A stretch of DNA of 64,000 nt from Eupeodes corollae (Eukaryota; Arthropoda; Insecta; Diptera; Syrphidae): NCBI RefSeq assembly GCF_945859685.1, contig NC_079147.1, forward strand, positions 168,189,174-168,253,173, read 5' to 3'. Of the stretch, positions 47,797 through 59,218 are shown piece after piece. The stretch's first letter is position 1. Each line of letters starts with the position of its first letter. Position numbers and translations under genes: made by a program. The notes under the pieces are model-generated. The model ran no database searches. It was not told the DNA's origin and was given only the letters and a program-made list of their open reading frames with translations.

Positions 47797-49350
47797 CTGT
47801 GATGCGACCCACACTGATAACTTCCTGTCGATTTGTCTTGCTTAAAAGTCTGTAGGTTTTCGTGTTGGGTTTAAAAAGTTTTTGGTTGAATTATATTTAA
47901 AAATTTAAAAATTACCAACAATATTTTTCATTTAAGGGAATAGTTTAGTTTGAAACTCTAGTTTTGTTAATAAGATTTTAGATGAAAACAAATTTTTACT
48001 AATTTTAGTAGCATACAATAAACAAAATATTGTTTATTTTTAATTTTTAAACGCTTTTTGAGTCGTAAGCAAATTTTATTTGTTAGGCTTTTGTTTTTTT
48101 TTGTAAAAAACCTGTCAATTAGATTTTTCTCAAAATTGTACTGAATGCAATATATTTAAAATGTTATAAGTAGTTTAAAGCCAATATCTCAAAGTTTTGA
48201 AAAGATATTTGAATCGAAAACCAAATTTTTCCAACTTTTATTAATTTTTTTGTTTAGGTTTTTATTTTTTTGTAAAAAAAACTTTCAATTAGATCTTTCT
48301 CAAAATTGTACTGAATGCAATGTATTTAAAATGTTATTGGTAGTTTAAAGCCAATATCTCAAAGTTTTGAAAAGATATTTGAATCGAAAACCAAATTTTT
48401 CCTACTTTTATTAATTTTTTTGTTTAGGTTTTTATTTTTTTGTAAAAAAACTTTCAATTGGATTTTTCTCAAAATTTTACTGAATGTTAACAACAAAATT
48501 TTTGAAAGATGAAAGTAGTTTAAAGCCAATGTCTCAAAGTTTTGAAAAGATATTTAGTCGAAAATCAATGTTTACCAATTTTTATTAATATATTTTTGTT
48601 TAGATTTTTATTTTTTGTAAGAAAACTATTAATTCTATTTTTCTTGTTCAGAATGCTGAAAACAATATTTCTTATAAGTTGAAATAAGTTGGAAGCCATA
48701 ATGTCAAACTTTTGAAAAGATATTTGAGTCGAAATATAACTTTTACCAACTTTGAGTAATGTTATTTTTTATAAAAAAAACTGTCAATTAAATTTTTCCA
48801 GATGTCGAAAACGTCATTTTTCTTTTCACAAAATTGTTTTGATGGTAAAATCATTTTGTATTCGTAAAGTTTTTGAGGTGACAAATTTTGTTTTCCACTT
48901 GTTTTGATTTATAAAACAACCCTTTAGTGGATTTTTTTTCCAAAAATATCTTTGTTTGGTATCACGTTACAATATATTATATAAAATTGAATTCAAGTCT
49001 TTTGCGTTTTTGGTTAGTAAGATATTTAGGATTAACCAAAATGTTTTTAAACTGCTTTGGCAAAAAAAAAGTTTCTTGAGAGCCCTTTCTGCATCTTTCT
49101 GCCTTATTATCATGTGTAACACATTTTTTTGAAGTCGATATCTCTTCTGGTTCTTGAGCTATGCACGACGAAAAAAACGTCGCGAATATACTGACGTACG
49201 GATGTACGAACGTACATACACACTCACGAGCAGACAACTTTCTAAAGATCTTTTCTTTCGACTCTACGGACCTTTAAACGTCGATAAATGTCAAAATTTT
49301 CAATTTGACAATTTAGACCCATTACGATAACGTTCTATGGAAAGTTAAAA
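47797..49350 (+). repeat. Repeat family R, copy 2 (five ~170 bp tandem units)
   Basis: It starts with TGCGACCCACACTGATAACTTCC, the same words that start copy 3 at 63339. A tandem core follows, with the anchor TCAATT.GATTTTTCTC at about 48114, 48284, 48453, 48629 and 48784, giving periods of 170, 169, 176 and 155. The second and third units are nearly identical. The 3' part has TTCTTGAGCTATGCACGACG, GTACGGATGTACGAACGTAC (49196-49215) and TTTCGACTCTACGGACC (49256-49272). No coding was seen. This is the most complete copy, about 1.55 kb. Confidence 0.75.
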
Positions 49351-49429
49351 ACTAAAACTTTACAAATTTAATGAAAGTAGTGAGTTATTTAAATAATATT
49401 TAATTAGAATTCTTCTCGTTTATTAAATA

Positions 49430-50010
49430 CATAGCTGCAAATTTCTCATGTCAAAAAAACTCTGACATTCCCCATGTAAAACTCGATTGATAAAGCCAAT
49501 TTGCTTGCAGCTATATTTACTTTTTATTCTACTTCAACTGCAGCTTATGAAGATAGGCTCATTAAATTCAGATCTCGATAGCAATGTCCAATGGTGAATT
49601 AAGAACCGTGTAGAATTTAATGCTCCAAAAACCCAATACGGTCTCCTGTCCTTAAAGCGTAGCCTACCCCGAATGCCACTATCCAAGTGTGGCGCTTATA
49701 TATATACGAAACTTTAACTTTCAGCACTCGATATATGTATCGCTGATCATTTCTTATGAAATGATCACATATTCGACATTGCCAAAAATGCTGCTATTTG
49801 CTTGGGATTTCTCCAACGGAGCAATATGTCACCCCTTCTGATCTGGCAGTAATTTACGAAGCATAATTCGCATATTTGGGCAGGCGCCTCTAAATCAAAT
49901 TTAAGTCTTTTGAATAAAACCCAAAAAATAGCTTTGAAAATGATAGGCGAAAGAAATATAACCGAAACTTTTACATAACTCTAATACCGCCACAACGTTT
50001 CATGCCTTTC
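49430..50010 (+). mobile_element. LINE-B copy, thumb region, degenerate
   Basis: The + strand reads ADHFL near 49742, NDHIFDIAKNAAICLGFLQR (49757-49820), NSHIWAGASKSNLSLLNKTQ (49868-49928, frames joined by eye), and KIALKMIGERNITETFT (49930-49978). This is the RT thumb, with its conserved HIWAGA pattern (Y.S.VW.G. in other LINEs). An upstream piece at 49435-49560 matches the linker of the copy at 5600-6060, so the RT core is deleted. Confidence 0.65.
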
Positions 50011-51419
50011 ATTGTTTTAGAATTGTTTTTACAACCAATGTTCTGCCGAATAAGCTATTTGCATTCTGGTAAAAATAAAAGCAATTGAAAACATTACATT
50101 AATTAAGTAATAACATTATGCAACGTTTGTTATCTTCGATAAGTAAATTGATATAATTTTGTCGAGATAAACATTTTATTAACTCGCAATACTTCCATCA
50201 TTATTTGTAGAATTAGTTTCATTTATTGGTTATCAATCGATAGCTAGTTATATTAAGCCCTTCCCCTAAATTTTCTCATCATCAGTATAGCTAAGCTATA
50301 GATATCTAATGTCAAGCTATCCTTTACCTTCCATATGTCCAGTTCTTCGTAGAAAATCATTTTTCATCATCCAGCTAAGAGTCAGCTTTTTCTTTTATAT
50401 GCTTGATTTCGGAATTCCATCTCATAAACCCATTCTATCATATCCTTTTACTTACCTAAACTACCGACCAACCCCCCCCCCCCCCCACAAGGACAAGAAG
50501 ATTAATGAGCATTAAATGTTGATCTATTTCAATATCCGTCAACGCGCCTGGTATTGCTGGCCCATGGCTATGCCACGATTATAGTGGGTTAGTTAATTCA
50601 TTGTGTTGTTTGGCAGAAGAAATCGCTTGTTTCAGGACAATTTACGCTAATTTATTTTTCGCATAGATTACTTGCGAAGATATGATCTAAATTATTTTCT
50701 AACAGAAATACTATAAGGATAAGTATTACTATAAACCACTCGTCCACTCCTCCCCTCCCTCAATTACATCATAGAATGAAGGAAGATTTTATACTTGAAG
50801 AAATTCGGTATGGCTCAATTTCTTGGTGACAGATCAGAATATTAATGAACGTTTTTAGTTTACTATCATAATTTCAATGTGCAAATAGCATAATTGTCCA
50901 AATTTTATGACAAAAGTAGGAGCCTAATAGTATTAATGATTTACAAACTGACACATAACATTTAACAGCCTATAAATACCTAAAATGGAAGTTAATCAAC
51001 TTTTAATTGACTTTATTATCGAGGACACAACTATTGTCAACATTTATGTTTTTAATTTGATTGCAAACAGGATATAAATTTTAAATGAGAAAATTGTTTT
51101 TTTACGATTTGCTACTTTTTATTTTAGAGAGGTCACTCTAAAAAAAATACAAACATTTTGTATTTATTAAATTTTAATTATTTGCTAGATTGAACACCTT
51201 CTATAATTTTAAAGAGTACAAGGAAACCGTATAGGAATTCATTCAAATCCAAAAATATTAAAGAGACGAATTTATTTTCAAGGAAATTCAAAAGTTATAT
51301 TGACGACTAAGTAACTAAGTTCAAATCGACATCAAAATCACGTTGGCCTTCCAGATTTCGCATTTACAAGATTTATAACATTACCGTAAAACTGTTTTTG
51401 TCCCATATTTTTAGGTTTA
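50011..51419. other. No gene seen; poly(C) tract
   Basis: A run of 15 C lies at 50472-50486. The remaining sequence is AT-rich and featureless. The 68-codon frame at 50309-50515 spans the C run and is not taken as a gene. Confidence 0.5.
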
Positions 51420-51424
51420 TACAC

Positions 51425-51730
51425 CAAAGGAGGTTTAAGGGGCTATCATTGAAATCCGTTAAAAATTTATTTTTTATTTTCCGGATGGAAGTATAGTCCA
51501 AAAGTGAAACTAGCCGTTTTACTGATTTGTGTATAAATTTTACACAATTTCAATGACAGATTTCTATCAGCAAAAAAATGTGTCGGTGGCTTTCAATCAG
51601 GAAATTTTGTTAAATGCCAGACATTTTGTATGATAGCTACTCGTATAAACGACCTGCTAACAAAATTCCAATTTTTGATTTCAATGATGGAAACCAATGA
51701 TAGCTATAACTGGGCCTCTCTTAAAGGCAA
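51425..51730. repeat. Possible MITE with imperfect inverted ends
   Basis: The left end has GGGGCTATCATTGAAATC (51439-51456). The right side, reversed, has AGCTATCATTGGTTTCCATC and then CATTGAAATC. The arms are imperfect, and no target duplication could be fixed, so this is only a candidate. Confidence 0.35.
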
Positions 51731-52111
51731 GCTTAACAAGAGAGGTACAAATTTGAAAACTGTTATTGAAATCTAAAAAAAAAAAATACAAAAGCAGTTT
51801 CGAGAGACTGAGAGAGGGTTTGATAATTTTTTTTTTTTTTATATATATTCAGAATTTCAGAATGTAGTAAGCTTATAGCAAGCGTCAAACTACGATCAGA
51901 GGCTCATCATAAGTGCATGTGTTAGTTGTTAGTAAAAAATAATACAAATATAGCCTAACACACGCACAAAATACAAAAAAAAATTAGCATTTAACTATTA
52001 CAGAACAAAAAATAAAATGAGAACGTTTACGATAGTGGAGCACTGGTTCTAAACAATGAATTTAATCCCACCTTATTTAAATTTAAATCTATCGATGAAT
52101 AGTTTAAGTTA

Positions 52112-53358
52112 TAAAGGGTGATTTTTTTGAGGTTAGGATTTTCATGCATTAGTATTTGACAGATCACGTGGGATTTCAGACATGGTGTCAAAGAGAAAGA
52201 TGCTCAGTATGCTTTGACATTTCATCATGAATAGACTTACTAACAAGCAACGCTTGCAAATCATTGAATTTTATTACCAAAATCAGTGTTCGGTTCGAAA
52301 TGTGTTTCGGGCTCTACGTCCGATTTATGGTCTACATAATCGACCAAGTGAGCAAACAATTAATGAGATTGTGACCAAGTTTCGCACTCAGTTTACTTTA
52401 TTGGACATTGAACCAACCACACGAATGCGTACAGTGCGTGCAGAAGAGAATATTGCGTCTGTTTCTGAGAGTGTTGCTGAAGACCGTGAAATGTCGATTC
52501 GTCGCCGTTCGCAGCAATTGGGTTTGTGTTATTCGACCACATGGAAGATTTTACGCAAAGATCTTGGTGTAAAACCGTATAAAATACAGAAAAGTTGGCA
52601 GAAAATCCGCTTTTTTATCGACAAATTTTGTTCAGCGATGAGGCTCATTTCTGGTTGAATGGCTACGTAAATAAGCAAAATTGTCGCATTTGGAGTGAAG
52701 AGCAACCAGAAGCCGTTCAAGAACTGCCCATGCATCCCGAAAAATGCACTGTTTGGTGTGGTTTGTACGCTGGTGGAATCATTGGACCGTATTTTTTCAA
52801 AGATGCTGTTGGACGCAACGTTACGGTGAATGGCGATCGCTATCGTTCAATGCTAACAAACTTTTTGTTGCCAAAAATGGAAGAACTGAACTTGGTTGAC
52901 ATGTGGTTTCAAAAAGATGGCGCTACATGCCACACAGCTCGCGATTCTATGGCCATTTTGAGGGAAAACTTCGGAGAACAATTCATCTCAAGGAATGGAC
53001 CGGTAAGTTGGCCACCAAGATCATGCGATTTTACGCCTTTAGACTATTTTTTGTGGGGCTACGTCAAGTCTAAAGTCTACACAAATAAGCCAGCAACTAT
53101 TCCAGCTTTGGAAGACAACATTTCCGAAGAAATTCGGGCTATTCCGGCCGAAATGCTCGAAAAAGTTACCCAAAATTGGACTTTCCGAATGGACCACCTA
53201 AGACGCAGCCGCGGTCAACATTTAAATGAAATTATCTTCAAAAAGTAAAAATGCCATGGACCAATCTAACGTTTCAAATAAAGAATCGATGAGATTTTGC
53301 AAATTTAATGCGTTTTTTTTTTAAAAAAGTTTTCAAGCTCTTAAAAAATCACCGTTTA
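52112..53358 (+). mobile_element. Nearly complete Tc1/mariner element of the D,D41D (rosa-like) type
   Basis: The ends are GGTGATTTTTTTGAG (52117-52131) and, reversed, GGTGATTTTTTAAGAGC (53354-53338), inside TATAAA contexts that fit a TA target. The element is about 1.25 kb. The + strand transposase starts with ATG at 52227: HTH with LQIIEFYYQNQCSVRNVFRA, a second DNA-binding part SIRRRSQQLGLCYSTTWKIL, then GVKPYKIQ. Here family members usually have about 20 more residues, which are missing, and the frame shifts. The second frame (52595-53248) holds FSDEAHFWLNGYVNKQNCRI, QKDGATCH and TPLDYFLWGYVKSKVY. I count 41 residues between the second and third catalytic aspartates. The C-terminus looks complete. 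Confidence 0.85.
52227..53248 (+). pseudogene. D,D41D transposase, two frames, one deletion
   Basis: The N-terminal frame (52227-52658) gives the bipartite DNA-binding domain. The C-terminal frame (52595-53248) gives the DDE/D catalytic domain. Both frames are otherwise free of stops, and all three catalytic aspartates are present (FSDEAHF, QKDGATC, TPLDYF). A single deletion near 52585-52590 therefore seems to be the only major lesion, pointing to fairly recent activity. Family knowledge: a transposase of this group cuts at TA sites and acts in the nucleus on its own inverted repeats. This copy could not make a full protein. Confidence 0.8.
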
Positions 53359-53364
53359 TAAAAT

Positions 53365-54545
53365 GCTCATTTGACTTAAAGCTTCATTCTTGCCATAGTT
53401 AGTTCTATGGAAGTCAATATGTATAATATAAAATGAACGCAGGTGATGAGTTCCGCCCCGGTAATTCAAATGTACACAAGATAGCAAATAAGGTGCATCA
53501 ATTTCACCATTAATGAGTTGATGGAAAAATACTAAGTCATTATTAACACGCCTTTGATGGAGAGATTGAATTTGAAGAAGTAGAATACGATGTTCATAGG
53601 GAGGCAGATCATAGGGATCTTCCCAAGGAAGACCTTTTAGGGCAAAGCCAATGAAATTATGTTGAATTGATTCAATACGTTTTCTATGAATTTCGTAATA
53701 GGGAGGCCATACCTGCGAAGCATATTCAAGATGAGGACGAACATGGCAATTATACAAAGAAAGGGTAACATAGGAATGATTGAACTCCTTTGCCCTGCGT
53801 TTTATAAAACCAAGCATAGAATTTGCCTTATTAACAATAAAATTAATGTGATGTGTAAACTCTAAATTTGAACAGAAATGTACTGTGCTGTGATATACAG
53901 TAGTCAAATACGTTACTGATTACTTTTTTAGTGAAAGTTATAGTCTGGCATTTTAAAGGGTTGAGTAAAAGGCTATTTTTCCCCCACCAAAATGTAAAAC
54001 TATCAATGTCGGCTTGTAAAAGAATACGATCATGGTTGGACTTTATCATTTTGAAAATCTTCATATCGTCAGCAAAAATGAGAAGTTCACTTGAGCGTAG
54101 ACATGACGATACATCGTTAATAGACAGGATGAACAGAAAAGGGCCAAGATGGCTTCCCTGGGGAATACCAGATTGAGCAACAAAAGGTTCAGAATGACAA
54201 TTTCTAAATTTTACCTCGTAGGATCTGTTTTCAAGGTATGACTTAATCCAAGCTAAGAAAAATGGTGGAAAACCAAGAGCCTTAAGTTTAAATAAAATAA
54301 TTCCGTGGTTAAGTTAGTCACAAGCTTTAGAAAAGTCAGTGTATTGTATACACAGTCAACTTCATAACCTTGTTCTAAAGCGTTTGAACATATGTTTGAG
54401 AATGTGAGGAGATTAGTAACAAAACCATGTTGCTGTTCGCAAATGATATTTTTAATAAAATATGCTACGCTTTCACATACAACTTGTTCAAATACTTTAG
54501 GAATGCAAGAAAGCAAGACATTTTATCAAGAGTTTATAAAGAATC
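53365..54545 (-). mobile_element. LINE-D, RT palm to C-terminus, reverse orientation
   Basis: The minus strand reads MLSCIPKVFEQVVCESVAYF and CEQQHGFV (54516-54425), a decayed YTDFSKAC near 54330, and LLIFADDMKIFKMIKS (54090-54045) with the FADD box. LLLNPLKCQTITFTKK follows (53985-53938). Then comes a 183-codon frame (53907-53356) with AKEFNHSYVTLSLYNCHVRP, LEYASQVWPPYY and RIESIQHNFIGFALKGLPW, the thumb and C-terminal segment. It is the same family as 24150-25480. It ends near the D,D41D element's right end. Confidence 0.75.
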
Positions 54546-55672
54546 TGATTCTTCAATTACTTTTGACAATTTTGTTTTATTATTGAATCGCTATGTTGAT
54601 CAAGTTCAAAAATAGTAAGAAGGATTAGAGAATTGAATTATTCGTATTCTTTTACTTCAAATAATTTTTCCAACAATTTTGTTAAAGATTTTAATCATAA
54701 TGTAGTTGATATTCTAAAGCATGTATAAAAGAAGCATTATTCATGATGTCTTTCCGCAAAGTTTGAAAGTGAAGGTGATAAAAAATGTGTTAATAATTAT
54801 AGACCCACATCTTTACCAGTATTTAAAAAAAAAAATCGAAAAAGTCATCAAATGTAGATTAGCAGTCCAGGTTTTGGAGAAGGATTGAAGATGCACATTT
54901 TTGTCTGATCTACGATAGCATCGATCAAGGAATATACCTATACACTGTGGCTCTTTAAATCGATATAAAGAAAGTCTTTGATACAGTAGATCATGCCATA
55001 TTATAAAGAAAATTAAAGTGATTTTTTCCTACCTCAAAAAAAGGACGTAAATGGTTAAAATAAGTATTAAATTCAGTGAAACCAGAAATATTAATATAGA
55101 AGTTCCAAAAGGTGTAGTCTTAGGTCCAATTTTGTTCCTTATTTACATAATCATTATTGTTTTCTGTCTAAACTTGAATGGAAAAATTGTGTGGATTTGC
55201 TGATGAAATAGCTTGTGTTTATTCTAGTACCACAATGTTGGATATCAATCTTGACTTGGACTTATTCAGACATTGGTTCGGTATACATAAGCTTCTTATC
55301 GGTGAAAAAATAAGAGTATGTTCTCCAATTTACCTGCTTTAGATTTGAATCCTCCACTTCTTATTCAGCATAAAATTGACTCCAGAAAATTCTCGCTAAG
55401 TAAACCATCTTGTTGTGTATAGAATCGTATTCAAAATAATTTTGTGGACGTTCTACAAATTGTTTAAGTATCGAACTAGTATAGCTGATTATAAATAACT
55501 TGGTTACTATTGATATCAAAAATTACTGGAAAGCTATTGATAAATATTTAATGTCCATGTCAACAACTTATGTCATATTTCACTAAAGAAACATCTGTAG
55601 CAAAAAACTTATGCAGACCATTTATTACGGACTAGTGCAACCGAACTACAATATGAAATGATTTGTTGGTCT
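54546..55672 (+). mobile_element. LINE RT fragment (unnamed family), head-to-head with LINE-D
   Basis: The + strand, in shifting frames, reads RIRELNYSYSFTSNNFSNNF (54623-54680), CVNNYRPTSLPVF (54790-54830), ALDLKKVFD.VDHAIL-like (54955-55005), VPKGVVLGPILFLIYII (55093-55150), and CGFADEIACVYSSTTM (55196-55243), where FADE replaces FADD. These are the standard RT blocks in the standard order. Stops are frequent, so it is an old copy. The 3' end stops close to the LOA-like tail at 55681. Confidence 0.65.
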
Positions 55673-55786
55673 GATACTTGAGGTTAGGTTAGGTTGGAGT
55701 GGCTGTCCAGATGTCATTGACACACGTAGACCTCAAGGGTCCATTGTGATACCACTAATGAGGTTACTCATGGGAGAGTAATGAAT

Positions 55787-58700
55787 TTAAACAAACCATT
55801 TTGTACTTTTAATAAAGTTAGAGAGACGTTTTGTGTCAATCGTTGCCAGTTCACTGGTGTTATCGAAGAAGGGATTACCGAGAAAGTAATTCCTTCTAAT
55901 GGAGAGTGCTGGACATGTACACAGAAGGTGTTGGACTGTTTCCTCTTCCTCCTCGTCCATGCAGCTTCTACAGAAGTCATTTGTGTAGACCCCTAGCCTC
56001 AGAGCATGTCTTCTTGTAGAGCTTATACTTTGTCTGCTCAGTGATATCAAGCTTTTTGACCGTTTTAAGTCAATACTTGGCCATATTTGCTTGGTTGCTA
56101 GGCAGGTAGTACTTTGTGACCATCTAGCATTTGTTGTTTCTAGAGCATATTGCTTGAGAAAATATTTGCATGTAGCAAGTGGTGTTCCTATGTTATGTTT
56201 TTGTCTAACATAAGGCAGAAGTGTTCCGTTTTTGGCGAGCTCATCGGCTTTGCAATTTCCCGGAATGTCTCTGTGGCCCGGCACCCAAATGAGGTGAATG
56301 TTAAACTGTTCCATCATCTCATTCAGAGATGATTGACAATCGTGGACTGTTCGAGAGTTTGTGGAGACAGACGCGAGAGATTTAAGAGCGGCTTGGCTGT
56401 CTGAGAAGATTCGTATATCCTTACAAGATATAACGTTTTCTTTGAGCCAGGGTAGTGCTTCTTTAATTGCCATTACTTCTGCCTGGAATACACTACAATG
56501 ATTTGGAAGTCTATAGGATAGACTGAGATTCAGTTATTCTGAAAAGATACCACTTCCAACTCCGCGATCGGTCTTTGAACCGTCAGTATAGAAGTGTACC
56601 GCATCGTCTTCCAGGGGTCTCTCTTCTTCCCAGGAGAATCTTGAAGGGATGGACACATGGAATCTTTTACCAAATACAATTTTTGGGGTGGTATAGTCTA
56701 AGCGATCTGGGATAGATCTGAAATTGTCTAGAATAGTTGTATGTCCAGTATTGTTACTGGTCCATTGAGAGGTGGCTCTAAGCCTTACACATGAGTTGGC
56801 AGCCACCTTTTTAGAGAAGATGTCAAGTGGTGTTAGGTCTAAATGCACATACCTGCTGACCGCTGGACTTTAATGAGTTTATTTAGATTTACCATCTTGC
56901 CCAGTGCGGTCCACCAAACGACGGCTCCATTAATGAGTATCGGCCTAAATACCGAAGTGTATAGCCAGTGGGTTATTTTTGGGGAGAAGCCCCATTTTGA
57001 TCCTATGGCCTTTTTACAAGTAAAAAGCGCTACAGTAGCCTTTTTGACTCTTTCATCAATATCTGCCTTCCAATTTAGTTTTTTGTCTAAAATGAGGCCC
57101 AAATATTTAGCTTGGTCGGAAAAGCTTAATGGTATTCCTTTAATCTTGGGTGGGCTAATCTGAGGAATTTTATATCTTCTCGAAAAGAGTATTAATTCTG
57201 TTTTGTGTGGGTTGACGTCCAATCCACATTGCTTAGCCCATTTAGTTAACCTGTTTAGGGCATTTTGTAGGAGTTCCGAGAGAATTTGGGGGTGCTTCCC
57301 AGATACGGATATTGCAACGTCGTCAGCGTAGGCAATCACCTTGAAACCCTCTGTCTCCAATGCTGTAAGTAAGTCGTTTACTACCATGTTCCATAAAAGA
57401 GGCGAAAGGACTCCACCTTGGGGAGTGCCTCGATTCACCGATCTGGTGGTAGTAAAACTTCTCATGTTAGAAATTATTGTCCTGCTTTTGAGCATGAGAC
57501 TTATAAGATCTATGAGTGACTTCTCTAATTTCAGCTTATCCATTGCTGTTGTGATCGCCTGGTAACTGACATTGTTGAAAGCTCCTTCAATATCTAGGAA
57601 CGCTACCAGGTTATATTCTTTGTATTCGAGGGAATGTTCAATAGCACGTACCAGTACTATAGAAGTGCTGATTCTACTGATTTTCCCATAGAGTAAGCAT
57701 GTTGAGCTGTGGAAATGAGACATGGTTTTAAATTATGTCTGATATAAATTTCAATCAATCTTTCCAAGGTTTTAAGAAGGAAGGATGATAGGTTGATTGG
57801 TCGTAGATCTTTAGGGTTAACGTGTGAGGGTTTCCCTGCTTTGGGAATGAAGACTACTTTTGCCATTCTCCAGGCTTTGGGAATATATCTCAACCTTACA
57901 CAGCTTGTCAGAATGATTTCCAATGGTGGAATAATCATGTCTGAGCATTTTTGTTAGTTCGGCCGGAATGATTCCATCTGGTACTGGAGATTTATATGGA
58001 TCAAAGCTGTCTATGGCCCATTGCAGTTTTTCTCGCGTTATTAGATCAACTAAATTGCTTGTATAAGCTAAGGACTCCGATGTTAAGTCAATGATTATGT
58101 AAGAGCTACCTGGAAAGTGGGTGTCTAATAACAGATTAAGAGATTCTTCATCTGTGATAGTCCACGTGCCTGCTTCTGTCTTTAAAGCACTTGTTGGACT
58201 TTTTGAGAGAATTTTCCTGAGTCTTCAGGCTTCTGAAGTATTTTCTTTTTTACCACAAAAATTTCTCCAAGAAGATCTCTTACTCTTTCTTAATTCTTTT
58301 TTATATTGCTTTAGAACTTGTTTGTATAAGTCCCAGTCAGAAAGAGATCTAGTGTACTTAGATCTGTTGAAGAGTTTGCGACAGCTCTTTCTGAATGGTT
58401 CTAGTTCTTTACGCCACCAATAAGGTTTCTTTTTACCCTTTAAAACGGTTACAGGGCATGAAGATCTCATTGATTCATTTAAGGCTTCGGTGAGATGAGT
58501 TACAGGAAGGTCTAGTTCATCTTTACTGGAGGAGCTTTTAAGAAGGTTGTGATTAAGCAGTTATGCTAGTACTTCCCTATAACGCTCCCAGTTAGTATTC
58601 CGGTGATTTCGAAATGTATTTGTGGTCAGAGAAGGAATTCTCTTTTGAGACATACCAGTTTGAAATCATATTGTGGATCGAGTCAGAGGAGAGGTAAGTG

Positions 58701-59203
58701 TAATATCAAGTACCTCTTTCCTATTCTTGGTTACAAAAGTGGGTTCATTACCAATATTACTTATGAGTAGGTTAGTGCTTAGTAAACAATCAAATAAGTA
58801 CTCACCTCTCTCATTTATATCAGAGCTACCCCATACCGTGTGATGGGCGTTAGCGTCTGAACCAATTAGGAGACCAACTTTTTTCGATTGCGCGTCCGCA
58901 ATTGCCTTCCTCAAGGTGTTTCCTGGCCAAGGTAGGAGGATATGAGCCAGTAGGTGGCTTTATCCGTTGTTAGGACAGCGGTGGTGGTGTCCTTGTCGCT
59001 GTAATTGGGGAGTAAAAATATGTTTAAGTCATTTTTACTAACATGCATGACCTTGGTTCACCTTTCTCCGATGCATACAATATTTTATAGCCAGGAGTCC
59101 TGAGACATCTGATGATGAAGTTTGAGACCCACGGCTCCTGTATTAAGACGATGTTCCTTCCTTGTTCATATGCAGTCGGAGTATCAGGTTGTTCGTGGCC
59201 ATG
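55787..59203 (-). pseudogene. LOA-like ORF2: endonuclease, reverse transcriptase, RNase H
   Basis: The start is probably ATG near 59203 (MATNNLILRLHMNK). The endonuclease has EPWVSNF near 59130, LLIGSDANAHHTVWGSSD (58870-58815) and VLDITLTS near 58700. The linker has KKPYWWRKELEPFRKSCRK (58440-58380). The RT has KSPVPDGIIPAEL near 57975, NLVAFLDIEGAFNNVSYQ (57620-57560), RGTPQGGVLSPLLWNM (57433-57385) and YADD at 57330-57319. RNase H has HFYTDGSKT (about 56600), FSDSQAALKSL (56410-56378) and WVPGHRDIPGNCKADELA (56290-56237). A CRSC...H.LCTC zinc-knuckle-like end lies at 55985-55905. At least four frame breaks disable it. Confidence 0.8.
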
Positions 59204-59218
59204 ATGGCGTGATGGAGA

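Noticed and set aside
47797..49350. CRISPR-like array
   Set aside because: The tandem units are ~170 bp, contiguous, diverged and part of a dispersed eukaryotic repeat. There are no short repeats with unique spacers.
50309..50515. 68-codon frame with proline-rich end
   Set aside because: The prolines come from a run of 15 C. The rest shows no domain.
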